Assembly (NCBI RefSeq): GCF_011683915.1
Contig: NZ_JAAQPH010000002.1
Span: forward strand, 186,001-250,000
Length of the DNA: 64,000 nt
Direction: 5' to 3'
Source of the DNA: Pelagibius litoralis
Lineage (GTDB): Bacteria > Pseudomonadota > Alphaproteobacteria > Kiloniellales > Kiloniellaceae
Program-made: the position numbers and the translations under genes
The notes under the pieces: model-generated
Database searches by the model: none
What the model saw: the letters and a program-made list of their open reading frames with translations, nothing else
Told to the model about the DNA's origin: nothing
Shown: piece after piece, positions 44,386-51,069 of the stretch
How the letters are laid out: the number at the start of each line of letters is the position of its first letter
How positions within the stretch are numbered: position 1 is the stretch's first letter

Positions 44386-44575
44386 TGGTTCCTACTTTCT
44401 CTCTGGTGGACTTGACCCAGGAACGCCCGCCCGTATAGGCAGCGATCACGCCGGCCAGCCAGGGGAACTGATCCCAGGGAATGTTTACGAACTCGGTACC
44501 GTTCAGGACGAAGGCGACAACACCCAGACCCACCAGCAGGAATTCGCTCGATGTGAACCCGGATTTAGGCTGCAT
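44375..44575 (-). CDS. Holin-like small membrane protein
   Basis: 66 residues from ATG 44575 (ribosome site AGAGGATAC). Two hydrophobic helices (SEFLLVGLGVVAFVLNG and PWLAGVIAAYTGGRSW) are separated by a short polar turn, with a basic C-terminus. This is the form of class II holins, which open the inner membrane at lysis. It overlaps the lipoprotein gene downstream. Confidence 0.68.
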   Translation of the reverse strand: MQPKSGFTSSEFLLVGLGVVAFVLNGTEFVNIPWDQFPWLAGVIAAYTGGRSWVKSTREKVGTNAM

Positions 44576-44840
44576 GAGCTGTATCCTCTTGCGATTCCGG
44601 TGGCTGCACGACCTCAAGCGAGTCAATGCGCCAGTGAGGAAAAAAGAAACGACCAGCCGGTTTAGGCAAGTCGCCCTTTACTTTGATCAATTGAACGCCG
44701 CCGGCAGATATCTCAAACACAACCGCCATGAATTTGGTGCCGTCTCTAAGGGTGGCTACGACATACTGCCCGTCCATGCCAGTGACGTTGCATTCCCTAA
44801 GCTCTTTAGAGGCGCTGACCAGCATCGCTGATATGGACAT
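44565..44840 (-). CDS. Unknown small beta-rich phage protein
   Basis: 91 residues from ATG 44840 (ribosome site GGAGG). Short beta segments (GQYVVATLRDGTKFMAVVFEI, GGVQLIKVKG) and a C-terminal aromatic motif (FFFPHWRIDSLEVV) resemble an Sm-like or LSm-type strand order, but this is only an impression. It shares that layout with the next gene upstream, so the two may be paralogues. Confidence 0.65.
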   Translation of the reverse strand: MSISAMLVSASKELRECNVTGMDGQYVVATLRDGTKFMAVVFEISAGGVQLIKVKGDLPKPAGRFFFPHWRIDSLEVVQPPESQEDTAHAA

Positions 44841-45091
44841 CAGGCCGCCTCCGCTTGATCTGCCGGCGCCTGTGCTTCCTCGATGTAACGGACCTGCCCC
44901 ATTGAAATGTATAGCAGACCCAGGGCCAGGCCATTCTTGATTGCCGCCCCTTCCAAGACAATTCCAGTTGCATCCCAGTATCGCAGCGTTCCTAAAAGGT
45001 CGCCGTCTCGACACATCACACGAACGCGGCGGTTCCCAAAGGCCGCCCAAGGTGCATGAGTTTCAAAATCCATATTGGGTTCAGGCTGCAT
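44840..45091 (-). CDS. Unknown small beta-rich phage protein
   Basis: 83 residues from ATG 45091 (ribosome site GGAGGCC). NRRVRVMCRDGDLLGTLRYWD, then GLLYISMGQVRYIEE, gives a barrel-like strand pattern that parallels the downstream 91-residue protein. Its stop overlaps that gene's start (TGATG), and it begins 11 bp inside the PC4-like gene's end. No family was recognised. Confidence 0.65.
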   Translation of the reverse strand: MQPEPNMDFETHAPWAAFGNRRVRVMCRDGDLLGTLRYWDATGIVLEGAAIKNGLALGLLYISMGQVRYIEEAQAPADQAEAA

Positions 45092-45353
45092 CGCGTTCGG
45101 CCTCCGTCGGACTATCGACCCAGCCACGAAGCATGGCCTGCGCCTGGGCGTCTTCCAGAAGCTCGATAAGGCCGGGCAGGGCCTCGATACGAAGGTTGAC
45201 GCCCTTCTTGGTCGCGATCATTTCGCCTTCGTCATTCTCGAAGCGGATACGCACATCAACGACCCTATGGCCGTGGATCTCGCCAATGGTCACAAGCAGC
45301 TCTTCCCGCTTGTTCTTCCCAATGGCGCCAATTTCACACATGCTTTCAGTCAT
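45081..45353 (-). CDS. PC4/p15-like single-stranded DNA-binding protein
   Basis: 90 residues. The core LLVTIGEIHGHRVVDVRIRF, followed by GEMIATKKGVNLRIEALPGL, is the PC4 (transcriptional coactivator p15) fold pattern: a KG turn and beta strands that bind single-stranded DNA. In phages such proteins are thought to assist late transcription or replication. It sits in the packaging/lysis block just after the terminase small-subunit candidate. Confidence 0.8.
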   Translation of the reverse strand: MTESMCEIGAIGKNKREELLVTIGEIHGHRVVDVRIRFENDEGEMIATKKGVNLRIEALPGLIELLEDAQAQAMLRGWVDSPTEAERDAA

Positions 45354-45358
45354 CGGTT

Positions 45359-45820
45359 TTACACCTCTTGCTTAGGTTCACGATTGGCCGGCGGTATGAT
45401 GCCAAACCCCTGAAATGCTTCTCCGGTGTGCTCAACTTCCGTCTTGTCCCCGTACTTCTTGGGCAGCATCTTGGACATGAGCCACTTGCGGGCATCGACG
45501 CGGAGCCGGGAGCGCTGCACATGCTCGGCGCTGAAAACCTCATAGGCGGAGCCGTCAGCGCTCTTGCGTTCAACGAAATCGTTGGTGCCGTCATCCGCTA
45601 TCTCTAGGATCTCATCAGCCATGCGCTCGGCCTGCATCTCCTTGGCCCGCACGTATTGGTCTAGGAATTCCTCTTTATCCCGCAGCCAATTAAAGATCGT
45701 CGCCCGGCAGGGCATATCATCGGCCTTGCAGATTTCCGTCACGGTGCCGCCGTCGGCCACCCGCTCGCAGAACTGTGCGGCGAGCTTCTGAGTGTATTTG
45801 CTGGGCTGTCCTCTAGGCAT
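45359..45820 (-). CDS. Terminase small subunit candidate
   Basis: 153 residues. The N-terminal SKYTQKLAAQFCERVADGGTVTEIC plus DMPCRATIFNWLRDKEEFLDQY is a Hin-like helix-turn-helix typical of phage small terminases, which recognise packaging sites. The C-terminal part (LMSKMLPKKYGDKTEVEHTGE) closely resembles annotated phage small terminase tails. It is separated from terL by nine small genes, an unusual distance. Confidence 0.8.
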   Translation of the reverse strand: MPRGQPSKYTQKLAAQFCERVADGGTVTEICKADDMPCRATIFNWLRDKEEFLDQYVRAKEMQAERMADEILEIADDGTNDFVERKSADGSAYEVFSAEHVQRSRLRVDARKWLMSKMLPKKYGDKTEVEHTGEAFQGFGIIPPANREPKQEV

Positions 45821-45827
45821 CTCGCCC

Positions 45828-46286
45828 CTACCCCTCGGGTACCGGACTGAAGCCCTCAGGCACGGTCTTAACGTGGGGCAACCCCTCGACCGACGCCATG
45901 CGGCTGATGTGATCCTTTACGGACCCTTTCGCGGCATACTCAAACACTGATGCCCGATAAACCGATTCAAGGGCCTGTAGCTGTGCTTCGCTCGGCGCCC
46001 TGGCGGTTTGTGCCTCAATGGCATCGTTGATAGACGAGGCAATCGCCTTAACCTGGGCCATGTGATCGTTGTACTCCTGGGAAGTCAGTTTTCCCACGTA
46101 GGCCGAGATATCGGTGAGCCCATAACCGCGCTCTGTCGCCCATCGGCGCATTGCGAAAACTTCCCTGGGCGTCATGCCGAATAGGGTAATGCCCGCTTCC
46201 TCTTCAGCGGCGCGCACAATCTCTTCCTTGGTCAACGTGCAGACATTGCCGGCCACGTCGCGAACCTGAATCGTTTCCTGTGTCAT
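45828..46286 (-). CDS. Unknown phage protein
   Basis: 152 residues, helical and acidic; MTPREVFAMRRWATERGYGL and TSQEYNDHMAQVKAIASSI are its clearest segments. No family was recognised. It is the first gene after the terminator at 46452-46478, so it probably begins the late transcript. AAAGGTAAAGC lies just upstream of its ATG. Confidence 0.7.
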   Translation of the reverse strand: MTQETIQVRDVAGNVCTLTKEEIVRAAEEEAGITLFGMTPREVFAMRRWATERGYGLTDISAYVGKLTSQEYNDHMAQVKAIASSINDAIEAQTARAPSEAQLQALESVYRASVFEYAAKGSVKDHISRMASVEGLPHVKTVPEGFSPVPEG

Positions 46287-46451
46287 TGCTTTACCTTTCG
46301 GCTGGCTGCGGCCATTCCCCGATTTCCGCTCTGCTTACTCGCCTTTCGGCGCGTCTCCCCCGGAACGGATCAGGGATTGGTGTGCTCGGTCGGACCGCAC
46401 GACCGCTAGACCCCGAGGGAAACGGTATGTTCATGCCCGGCCTGCAGGCAC

Positions 46452-46478
46452 AAAAAACCCCGCCACTAGGGCAGGGGT
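46452..46478 (-). terminator. Leftward terminator between the middle gene and the late block
   Basis: On the minus strand CCCCTGCC (46478-46471) pairs with GGCGGGG, with one bulged T, followed by six T (46457-46452). It lies 27 bp past the stop of the gene at 46505-47221 and divides it from the packaging genes. Confidence 0.8.
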
Positions 46479-46504
46479 GGCCTTGAGTATCGCGCAGCGC
46501 CGTA

Positions 46505-47221
46505 TCATTGCCACGTGCCCGAAGTGGGATTGAAGCTCTTCCGGGGGCCGCTCTTCGATCCTGGCTTGTTGTTCATCAATGCCCGCTCATAGGTATGCGA
46601 GGCCCAATGCTCCTTGATCATGATTCCAAGGGCCTCATCATCGGGCATCAACTCTTCCCGCTTGTGCCGCATGGTTAGGATCATTGCCCACTTCCGCACC
46701 CAATCGGAAAACATGATAGGCAGGGTTACGCCGCCATAGCCGTCAAGTGCGGCCATCAGGGCATCCGTCACCGCGTCAACGCCGTCTTCCGGATCGGCGG
46801 AAGCCAGGGCACCCGCGACAACCTGCCTCAGATCCGCATCATCGCCGGTCAGGCAACCCACTTTGCGGTCAAGGACAGGAGGAACGTAGTCTTCCATCAT
46901 TTTGTTGTATGCGGCGATCCGCTCCGGATCTGGGCCGAGGGCTTCACCACTGCCGGGGGTGAGGGGGGCGGCAGCCGGCGCGGCTTCTGTGCCAGGGAAG
47001 CGGGCATTGACCAGCGTCATGATCTGCAGGCCATCCAAGCCCATTGCCTGCAGCTCCGCCATGTAAGTGTTTACCGGATCGACGGGGGTGGCCGGCGACC
47101 GCGTCTGTTGGATTGCCGTTGTTTCATCAAGCTGCGGGTTGACGTCAGCGGCGCCGGGGGTGGCCTTCTTGGGCCGTCCGCGTTTCTTGGCGGGTTCTGC
47201 CATCGCGGGGGAATCACTCAT
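46505..47221 (-). CDS. Unknown phage protein with AT-hook-like motif
   Basis: 238 residues from ATG 47221. The N-terminus carries AKKRGRPKKA, an AT-hook type minor-groove-binding motif, then a flexible Pro/Ala region and a helical C-terminal domain (about 110-238). DNA-binding or regulatory function is plausible. It has its own terminator and a long, signal-rich upstream gap, so it appears to be a separately controlled middle gene. Confidence 0.65.
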   Translation of the reverse strand: MSDSPAMAEPAKKRGRPKKATPGAADVNPQLDETTAIQQTRSPATPVDPVNTYMAELQAMGLDGLQIMTLVNARFPGTEAAPAAAPLTPGSGEALGPDPERIAAYNKMMEDYVPPVLDRKVGCLTGDDADLRQVVAGALASADPEDGVDAVTDALMAALDGYGGVTLPIMFSDWVRKWAMILTMRHKREELMPDDEALGIMIKEHWASHTYERALMNNKPGSKSGPRKSFNPTSGTWQ

Positions 47222-47256
47222 ATCCAAGCCTTTCCATGGGTTGAGGCATCAAAGCT

Positions 47257-47285
47257 AATGTATCAGATTAGAATAAAAGGCGCAA
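47257..47285 (-). promoter_or_regulatory. Weak predicted promoter for the AT-hook gene
   Basis: On the minus strand TTGCGC (47285-47280), 17 bp, TACATT (47262-47257), followed 36 bases later by the ATG at 47221. It lies in the AT-rich stretch downstream of the iterons. Confidence 0.35.
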
Positions 47286-47351
47286 AGTCCAGTTTTAATT
47301 GAGTTTCGGCTGCACCAAACCGCGCCGACTGCCGACCAACACCCGGTCGAT

Positions 47352-47384
47352 ACCTGGGGTCCACCTGGGGTATACCTGGGCAAT
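47352..47384. repeat. Three 11-bp iterons (ACCTGGGG family)
   Basis: ACCTGGGGTCC (47352), ACCTGGGGTAT (47363) and ACCTGGGCAAT (47374) follow head to tail with an 11-bp period, one helical turn, so a protein could bind all three on one face. They lie about 70 bp upstream of a weak promoter and next to AT-rich DNA. Confidence 0.75.
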
Positions 47385-47555
47385 ACGCGACCGCCGCAAA
47401 CACGCGAAAAGCGCCAATTTTTGGAGTTGGTCGACCAGGAGCCCTGTGGGGGGTGATCGACAGGACCGCAGGGTTTCGAGCGCTCAGGGCTGTTGTGCCG
47501 TAGGTTTCCGGGGTTTTTGGCGATCGACAACGTTGGGGCGGATTCGGAGCAACTT

Positions 47556-47611
47556 GCTAGCACGCCGCTAGCATCTTCGCTCACTATCTCTATGAAATTA
47601 TTGGACATCAA
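47556..47611 (-). promoter_or_regulatory. Predicted promoter with overlapping GCTAGC operator pair
   Basis: On the minus strand TTGATG (47611-47606), 17 bp, GATAGT (47588-47583); the start would be near 47576. Two GCTAGC palindromes (47556-47561, 47567-47572), 11 bp apart centre to centre, lie immediately downstream, where a bound repressor would block initiation. Confidence 0.4.
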
Positions 47612-47772
47612 GCAGTCTGGCGCCTTCGTGGTTTCTCTCTGGCTTATCGCTGGCATCGGTTTGGCATTGCCGTGGCATCGGCAGCCCCTTTGTTTTTCAA
47701 CCACCTAGACCTTGTGTTGTCAGATGGGCGCTGCCTTTGCCATGCGTTTGCCATCAGCCTGCTACGCCTCTG

Positions 47773-47949
47773 CTATCGCTCCGCCACGGCGGTGGAGATC
47801 CGGCGGCGCCTGTTCTCATCATCGGCAGCATGGGTATCGTGCTGGTCAAACCAACGCCATGCTTGGGCATTTGTCAGGTTGCCGGCCATGGTGGCGCCGC
47901 TGTCGTCGACAACCTTCCAGGCGCCGTTGCCGTCTCGTTCAATTTTCAT
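47773..47949 (-). CDS. Small unknown protein, 58 residues
   Basis: 58 residues, too short for common gene-length cut-offs. ATG 47949 overlaps the upstream stop (ATGA) and follows AGAGAGG. The peptide starts MKIERDGNGAWKVVDDSG, contains NAQAWRWFDQHDT and ends with a basic helix. No family was recognised. Coupled translation and clean frame make it a probable real gene, the last of the early replication operon. Confidence 0.65.
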   Translation of the reverse strand: MKIERDGNGAWKVVDDSGATMAGNLTNAQAWRWFDQHDTHAADDENRRRRISTAVAER

Positions 47950-48275
47950 CGGTGAGACCTCTCTGGTTCTTGGAAAGCCTTTTCCATCATGGCCGGCACG
48001 CCAACCACCCGGAAAGAGCCAACAAAGCTATAGCCTTGCAGTATCCGGCGGTTAAACTCCCAGTGGGTCTCGTCCTGGTCCTCCCAGGTCTTGAAGATGT
48101 CTTCGCCAATCAGCCAGTAAATCTCGTGGCGCTGGCAGAAGCCGAAATGAATCTTGCCGACATTCACATACCGGGTATCCGGGCGCCGGCAGAACGTGCA
48201 CCAACCGAACGGCGCGACATCAATATCAAACTCCACACCCGGTTTCGGAAACTGCAGTATCGCTGCCATGGGCAT
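47946..48275 (-). CDS. Unknown small cysteine-rich phage protein
   Basis: 109 residues from ATG 48275 (GGTGAGGAA upstream; a second ATG six bases on is also possible). CTFCRRPDTRYVNVGKIHFGFC followed by QRHEIYW gives Cys-x2-Cys and Cys-x2-His spacings that could bind zinc. The remainder is helical (GEDIFKTWEDQDETHWEFNR). It is part of the early operon, overlapping the 58-residue gene. No family was recognised. Confidence 0.7.
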   Translation of the reverse strand: MPMAAILQFPKPGVEFDIDVAPFGWCTFCRRPDTRYVNVGKIHFGFCQRHEIYWLIGEDIFKTWEDQDETHWEFNRRILQGYSFVGSFRVVGVPAMMEKAFQEPERSHR

Positions 48276-48279
48276 TTCC

Positions 48280-49113
48280 TCACCTTGCTTCGAGTTGTTG
48301 TTCAAGGTCATCAGCCGCATAGTCCGAAAGGGCTATGGCCGCATGATCAAGCTCAGGCACCTGCCCACTTATGAGACCAACGGCCAACTGCCTCAGGCGC
48401 TTCTTTGCAGACGGCGAAGACTCTAGCCACTGCCGATATAGTTGCTGGTTTCGCTCGGTGTCGAAGCGCAACAAGTCGACGAAGTACACGACTATCGCCC
48501 TCATGGTCTCCTTCAACTCGTCTCCATCAATCCCTGAAGACATCGGCGCGACACCCGTCGCGCCTGAATCGTGAGATTCAGAGTGGGGAAATGGAGACTG
48601 GGGCAAAGGAACCTGGGAATGGGTATCGTCCTCGATACCATGGGAAGTATCGTTGGTGATACCGTGGGAAGTATCGCCCTCGATACCATGGGAATCGTCT
48701 GCCGGCCCGGCCTGCGTCTCGCCCTGTTCCGAGGTATCGTCCTCGATACCATGGGCGCTATCGCATTTTGAGAACCACTGAGCGACTTTCTGCGGAACCT
48801 GCAGGAAGTAGATGTTGACCGTCGTTGGGCGCCCCTGGCGCTTCTCGTGCTGCGATACAACCCGTATCCAGCCGGCATCCTTCAACGTCTTGATTGCCCG
48901 CTTGACCGTTAGTAACGAAACGCCCATGCGGGCGGCGATCTTTTCCTGACCGATGAAGGCCCGCCACCGTCCGCTGTCCGTTGCATCCATCAGCATTAGC
49001 AAGACCTGCACGGCGGCGGCCCCCTTGTTGTGGAGGGCGCGATCCTCGGCAATGACGCGCATGGCCTGGATCTTCATGTAGGCCGTGGTGATCTTCTTCT
49101 CGGGCTTGCTCAT
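48280..49113 (-). CDS. Winged-helix phage replication initiator with iterons inside the gene
   Basis: 277 residues. Residues about 25-110 form a winged-helix DNA-binding domain (QEKIAARMGVSLLTVKRAIK). Residues about 120-165 are four near-repeats of [S/A]HGI[E/T]xDT, encoded by four DNA iterons (48622-48750). Residues about 195-277 form a helical C-terminal domain. This three-part order is that of lambda O, whose origin iterons lie in its own gene. ATG 49113 overlaps the HNH gene's stop (TGATG). No helicase or loader was recognised nearby, so host proteins are probably recruited. Confidence 0.75.
   Translation of the reverse strand: MSKPEKKITTAYMKIQAMRVIAEDRALHNKGAAAVQVLLMLMDATDSGRWRAFIGQEKIAARMGVSLLTVKRAIKTLKDAGWIRVVSQHEKRQGRPTTVNIYFLQVPQKVAQWFSKCDSAHGIEDDTSEQGETQAGPADDSHGIEGDTSHGITNDTSHGIEDDTHSQVPLPQSPFPHSESHDSGATGVAPMSSGIDGDELKETMRAIVVYFVDLLRFDTERNQQLYRQWLESSPSAKKRLRQLAVGLISGQVPELDHAAIALSDYAADDLEQQLEAR
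48622..48750. repeat. Four palindromic iterons, candidate replication origin
   Basis: Four 18-bp units, each two 7-base arms around 4 bases: 48622-48639, 48646-48663, 48670-48687 and 48733-48750. The first and last are perfect palindromes (GGTATCG/CGATACC) and identical to each other. The first three start exactly 24 bp (8 codons) apart. All lie in the middle of the replication-protein gene. Confidence 0.8.
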
Positions 49114-49619
49114 CACGCACCCCCAGCCGGCTTGCAGTGACGCTCGCCCTGTCTGGGAAAGTTGAAGGAGGCAAACTCCCCGAAGAGGCCCCGGGCCAGG
49201 GCGTCATAGTCGGTTGCCGCCTGGACGGCGGAGTCCCGATAAGGCCCCCGGTAAATGCCGCCCTCATGCCTGATACGGCCCTGGTACTTGTTTCGTTTCG
49301 GATAGTGGGCGACGCCGCGATAGCCATTCTGGTTGCGGTGAAAGCTGCGGTTGGCGCCGTTCTGTGAGTGGGTGGCCATCCGCAGATTGTCCCGGCGGCA
49401 GTTCAGCGGGTTGCCGTCTCTGTGGTCAACGATATCATCCGGGCCGGCACCCATGACCACGCGATGAAGATAGCCGGTAGACCCGTTGACTGTGCCGGCC
49501 ACATATTTGCGATCCGTGCCGCCAAGGTGCCAGGAGTACTCTGAGGCCAGTTCATAATCACAGGCGTCAACGAGCGCGTGTTTGCCTTCTCCGATTGGGA
49601 TCTTGAAATAGCTGGGCAT
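49113..49619 (-). CDS. HNH endonuclease with AP2-like domain
   Basis: 168 residues. An HNH_3-type core is seen at YLHRVVMGAG followed by IVDHRDGNPLNCRRDNLR (His and Asn residues of the betabeta-alpha-metal site). An AP2-like DNA-binding domain follows (GYRGVAHYPKRNKYQGRI, then AATDYDALARGLFGEFASFN). This combination is typical of free-standing phage homing endonucleases. It is wedged in the replication operon with overlaps on both sides (TAATG and TGATG). Confidence 0.88.
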   Translation of the reverse strand: MPSYFKIPIGEGKHALVDACDYELASEYSWHLGGTDRKYVAGTVNGSTGYLHRVVMGAGPDDIVDHRDGNPLNCRRDNLRMATHSQNGANRSFHRNQNGYRGVAHYPKRNKYQGRIRHEGGIYRGPYRDSAVQAATDYDALARGLFGEFASFNFPRQGERHCKPAGGA

Positions 49620-50524
49620 TAGTCGGCCCTCCCCTGTTGCAGCGCTTCAGCAAAACTGAGCAGCAGTTCCCGCTCAGACTCTTCTGCAACCTTCAGGACA
49701 TTGAGCTGCTGTTGCGGCAGGTGGGGGTCGATGGCGTCCTTGACGATCTGCCGCAGTCTGTCAGGCGGGATCGCGTCCAACTCACAGGCGAAAGTGTAGG
49801 GCCACTTTCTGTCCGCCGGGCTCTTGCGTTTCGGGGGCCGCGTCGGAAGGCTCCAGGCGCGTACCTGCTCCGCAGTGACAGCAACATCCTTGAACAGCAC
49901 CTCTACGCCCGTCTCGTCCGCAAAGCGGGTCAGCTTCTCTTCCAAGCTTCTGGCGGCGTCCCTCCCGGCGCGGTCGAAGTCGCCGAGGTAGTAGACGTAG
50001 TAGGGCCGGTCATCGTCCCCACGCTGCGCCACGGCCTCATAACAGAAGGTTTCGGAGGAAAAGCCGCCCGTCACCATCAGGGGCACGTCGTACAGGCTGG
50101 TAACGGGCAGGATGACACCGGCAAGGGCGTTCTTCTCGCACCAGATTTCCACATAACTGTCGGCATCGTGCCACAGGGCCTTGCGATACAGCGCCGCTGT
50201 CTGTTGCACGGCATCTTCAGCGCTACTGTAAGTCCTTGGTTTCCGCATCCACCGGGTGGCGTCGGCAATCCAATCGTAGTCCAGGCGGCCGGCGCGGCGC
50301 AGCTTCAGGCACTGGTTCTGCACCTTGTCATAGCCGTTGTCGGTCTTGTCGATACCGGGAACACGGTGAACGCCGGCTTGGTAATAAAGCCCGCGCACGG
50401 TGACTGGGTGATGCCCTCCGGCATATCCTATGAGGAATGTTGCCCGGGCCTCCATCTCCGCTTTTGTGGCGCGGCGCCGCTTTACAGGGCTAGCCGGATA
50501 AACGTTGTCATCGGTTGCATGCAT
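49619..50524 (-). CDS. Spo11/Topo VI-A-like TOPRIM protein
   Basis: 301 residues. The N-terminal winged-helix part has TVRGLYYQAGVH, where Tyr47-Tyr48 match the catalytic tyrosine of Spo11/TopoVI-A. The TOPRIM part has Glu130 (WCEKNALAGVI) and the aspartates of LGDFDRAG (Asp182, Asp184). GGFSSETFCYEA lies between. Related proteins occur in phages and in defence systems such as Wadjet JetD, with no settled phage role. A topoisomerase VI B subunit is not present. It lies in the early operon, overlapping genes on both sides. Confidence 0.75.
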   Translation of the reverse strand: MHATDDNVYPASPVKRRRATKAEMEARATFLIGYAGGHHPVTVRGLYYQAGVHRVPGIDKTDNGYDKVQNQCLKLRRAGRLDYDWIADATRWMRKPRTYSSAEDAVQQTAALYRKALWHDADSYVEIWCEKNALAGVILPVTSLYDVPLMVTGGFSSETFCYEAVAQRGDDDRPYYVYYLGDFDRAGRDAARSLEEKLTRFADETGVEVLFKDVAVTAEQVRAWSLPTRPPKRKSPADRKWPYTFACELDAIPPDRLRQIVKDAIDPHLPQQQLNVLKVAEESERELLLSFAEALQQGRAD

Positions 50525-50805
50525 CAGGCCTGACCTCCCAGCAGTTCGCGCCAGCTAAAGCCGGAGCGCTTCCGGATATTCGATAGCTTCCGGACATGAA
50601 CCGTTAAACCGGCGTCATCCTGCCAATCGATCTGATCAAGCCAGGAGGCCAGCACCCGGCGCGATTCGGAGATATCACTAGAAGGAGCCGGAGGATCGCC
50701 GCGCTCACCGCGCAAGCGGGGCAGGGCGAGGGGGCTATCGTCATCCCAGCCCCGGCGGAATTGCGGATTCAGTTCTGGATCATTCATCTTCGCAAAGTCT
50801 CTCAT
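50524..50805 (-). CDS. Unknown early phage protein, first gene of the leftward early operon
   Basis: 93 residues with no recognised family. The N-terminal third is acidic and Pro-rich; the rest is helical (SESRRVLASWLDQIDWQDDAG, then RKLSNIRKRSGFSWRELLG). ATG 50805 has the ribosome site AAAGGATAT. Its stop overlaps the start of the TOPRIM gene (TGATG). Confidence 0.7.
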   Translation of the reverse strand: MRDFAKMNDPELNPQFRRGWDDDSPLALPRLRGERGDPPAPSSDISESRRVLASWLDQIDWQDDAGLTVHVRKLSNIRKRSGFSWRELLGGQA

Positions 50806-51069
50806 CGGATATCCTTTCGTGAGAGAGACCGGCTTGCGGCTTTTTGCTGACTGCGCTACCGTCGGTCGGTATCCAAATGCGCTACGCCTGCTTTGCGCCC
50901 TCGGCCGGTCTGGTTGGGGGCGCTACCTTTTTGGCAGCACCCAATCAGCCGGCGTCAGATCGCCAAGCATTCCGTTTTCAGAATCGCGGACGACGCCACA
51001 AGCATTCCTGCGGCGCCGGTCAGCATCGGAGATTCTGAAAGTCCGCAGTTTTCTGCGGAAGCATGAAAC
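50806..51069. promoter_or_regulatory. Right-end control region of the prophage
   Basis: No gene seen. GCGCTAC occurs three times in the same direction (50853, 50879, 50920) upstream of the early operon and could be operator sites. TTTCAGAATC is present at 50976-50985 and inverted at 51031-51040, matching the boxes at the left end. A perfect hairpin TCCGCAG-TTTT-CTGCGGA lies at 51042-51059 beside attR. The promoter of the early operon must be here but no strong match was seen. Confidence 0.5.

Larger units (their letters stand above)
47222..47772. other. Signal-rich non-coding region (iterons, palindromes, two minus-strand promoters)
   Basis: No supported gene in 550 bases. Features on the minus strand: promoter-like TTGATG-17-GATAGT (47611-47583), GCTAGC-N5-GCTAGC just downstream (47556-47572), palindrome TGGTCGACCA (47428-47437), three 11-bp iterons (47352-47384), AT-rich DNA (47255-47310), and promoter-like TTGCGC-17-TACATT (47285-47257) ahead of the gene at 47221. 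TGGCATCGG is repeated at 47651 and 47673. The open frames crossing this region lack ribosome sites. Confidence 0.55.

Noticed and set aside
47255..47704. A 149-residue minus-strand frame
   Set aside because: No ribosome site, low-complexity translation, and it covers iterons and promoter-like signals.
47574..47708. A 38-residue plus-strand membrane peptide starting at ATG 47594
   Set aside because: It has a hydrophobic stretch but no ribosome site, runs against all neighbours and overlaps the predicted promoter at 47583-47611.
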